From: Axinella damicornis
Taxonomy: Eukaryota; Porifera; Demospongiae; Axinellida; Axinellidae
Assembly (NCBI GenBank): GCA_963931865.1
Contig: OZ007518.1
Coordinates: 6,316,570 to 6,380,569, forward strand
Reading direction: 5' to 3'
Length of the DNA stretch: 64,000 nt
The translations under genes and the position numbers were made by a program. Under the pieces are notes generated by a model. It did not search any database, had not been told where the DNA came from, and saw only the letters and a list, made by a program, of their open reading frames with translations. How positions within the stretch are numbered: the stretch's first letter is position 1; each line of letters begins with the position of its first letter. Below, in pieces: positions 62,932 through 64,000 of the stretch.

Positions 62932-64000
62932 TAGAGTCGGTAGACTCTATATGTAGGGATACGACAGGCACGCAATAATTTATCCAAATCTCAGAAACGG
63001 TACAAGTATAAGCCATACTTATAACCACATACCGTTCGTCTTTGAGTGTTTTCATGACCAACAAGACTCGATCCTCGCGTCACCAATAATCATCACGAAA
63101 GTACCACACCAGGTGCTAGCAAAACGGGCAAATTGTTTTTCTTTCTTCTTCTTTCGTCTTTCTTTCTTAGTCGGGCTAGCTCAGCGTCGCCTCAATCTCT
63201 CATTATGGTTTTCGCACGAAATAGCAGCATTTTACACCGAGCAGTGCACCAGCCCATCGCTTTGTCGCAACCTGCGAGTCTTGACCAGGTGGTAGCAGCT
63301 GTAGCTGTCTCCGTTTGTTTGCTGCTCCAGAACATCCTGGCTTGGTACATAAGTAGCACTTACCATGAAGTGTTTGAATACCACATTTGGTTTGGCACAT
63401 AATATTTTAGATGACATTATTAATTCCAAAATCACTTGCCAGCCACCTTAATAACTATGGTTTTGTTTGTCACGCCATTTTCTTGTTTGTATGCATGCGC
63501 ACTTAAACGATCACTTAGCAACGATACGTAAGTATTACTCACGATTGCTGAATTAGAAGTGCCTTGCGCTGTTGTGTTGTCTGGAACTTGCTCTGGAACT
63601 AGTTACTAGGTACTTCATAAGAACACTGCGTATATTTGTGCTGTGTTCTGTGAGAGTGGTGAATGCCTATCTAAAGACTCAACAATATATAAACGTCCTA
63701 CCACTTGCTAGCTAATATTATGGTCTTCAGACAGGGAGCGCTGGCTTAGTATCCATCCAGAAAAGGGTTGACTTGAGATGATTGGGTCTCATTCTTCAGC
63801 CATTGCAAGCAGTGTAAGTACCAGCTCTGTGATGGCAAATTTCTCAAACATGCGCCTGCTGCTAAAACAATGACATAAACAAGTAATCAAAAACATTCAA
63901 TAATGTAACAGGATGTAGCTCGTAGGGATACCAGAACAGCAAAAAGCAAGGAAACAAGGTAGGGATGATCACACAAAACAGTGAAGTATACAATCCTGCT
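62932..64000 (+). repeat. 1.1 kb dispersed repeat, copy B (runs off the window)
   Basis: It starts with the hairpin TAGAGTC-GGTA-GACTCTA (62932-62949) and follows copy A (14411-15385) throughout, into the first arm of the palindrome. Small indels and a longer insertion near 63330-63440 set it apart. The second palindrome arm would lie beyond 64000. Confidence 0.78.

Overview
The window looks like nuclear DNA from an animal with a repeat-rich genome. It has spliced genes with GT-AG introns and metazoan-type families: a protein geranylgeranyltransferase I beta subunit and an SLC49/FLVCR-type transporter. It also carries many animal transposon types: a CR1-like retrotransposon with a PHD-finger ORF1, piggyBac, Tc1/mariner-IS630, a P-element/THAP9-like relic, tRNA-derived SINE-like copies and abundant MITEs. 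A marine invertebrate, perhaps a sponge, would fit, but that is an inference and nothing in the sequence proves a taxon. No CRISPR, rRNA or bacterial operon features are visible.

Layout. 0.5-4.7 kb: CR1-like element on the minus strand (ORF1, endonuclease, reverse transcriptase, poly-A tail). 6.6-9.3 kb: minus-strand exons of a PGGT1B orthologue with a poly-G/poly-C block in an intron. 10-16 kb: dispersed repeats, a 3.2 kb inverted-repeat structure and a 1.1 kb repeat that recurs at the right edge of the window. 16.6-18.3 kb: unassigned spliced coding sequence on both strands. 18.3-19 kb: an element with TGGACT-rich ends. 19.56-22.77 kb: a complete piggyBac element with TTAA duplications and a four-exon, frameshifted transposase. 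23.6-35.6 kb: MITEs, tandem repeats and microsatellites. 35.8-39.3 kb: two Tc1/IS630-type relics, one carrying a nested 583 bp element with a 10 bp target duplication, and a SINE-like copy. 41.7-43.3 kb: a 46 bp satellite. 45.5-49.3 kb: MITEs, a long fold-back and a non-LTR reverse transcriptase fragment. 50.7-52.3 kb: plus-strand exons of an SLC49/FLVCR-like transporter whose introns are mostly microsatellite. 53.1-53.7 kb: terminal exons of an unidentified minus-strand gene. 54-55.2 kb: P-element-like relic beside a TA-flanked MITE. 55-64 kb: more MITEs and dispersed repeats.

Two themes stand out. First, one family of short elements with termini TAG(C/T)CTCGT(A/T)CCCAG occurs about 18 times, and five copies are bounded by exact 9 bp direct repeats, so it looks like a non-autonomous Mutator-type family. 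Second, nearly every recognisable coding region carries a small frame-shifting indel, several beside homopolymers. Either these copies are decaying or the assembly has uncorrected indels; the sequence alone cannot decide.
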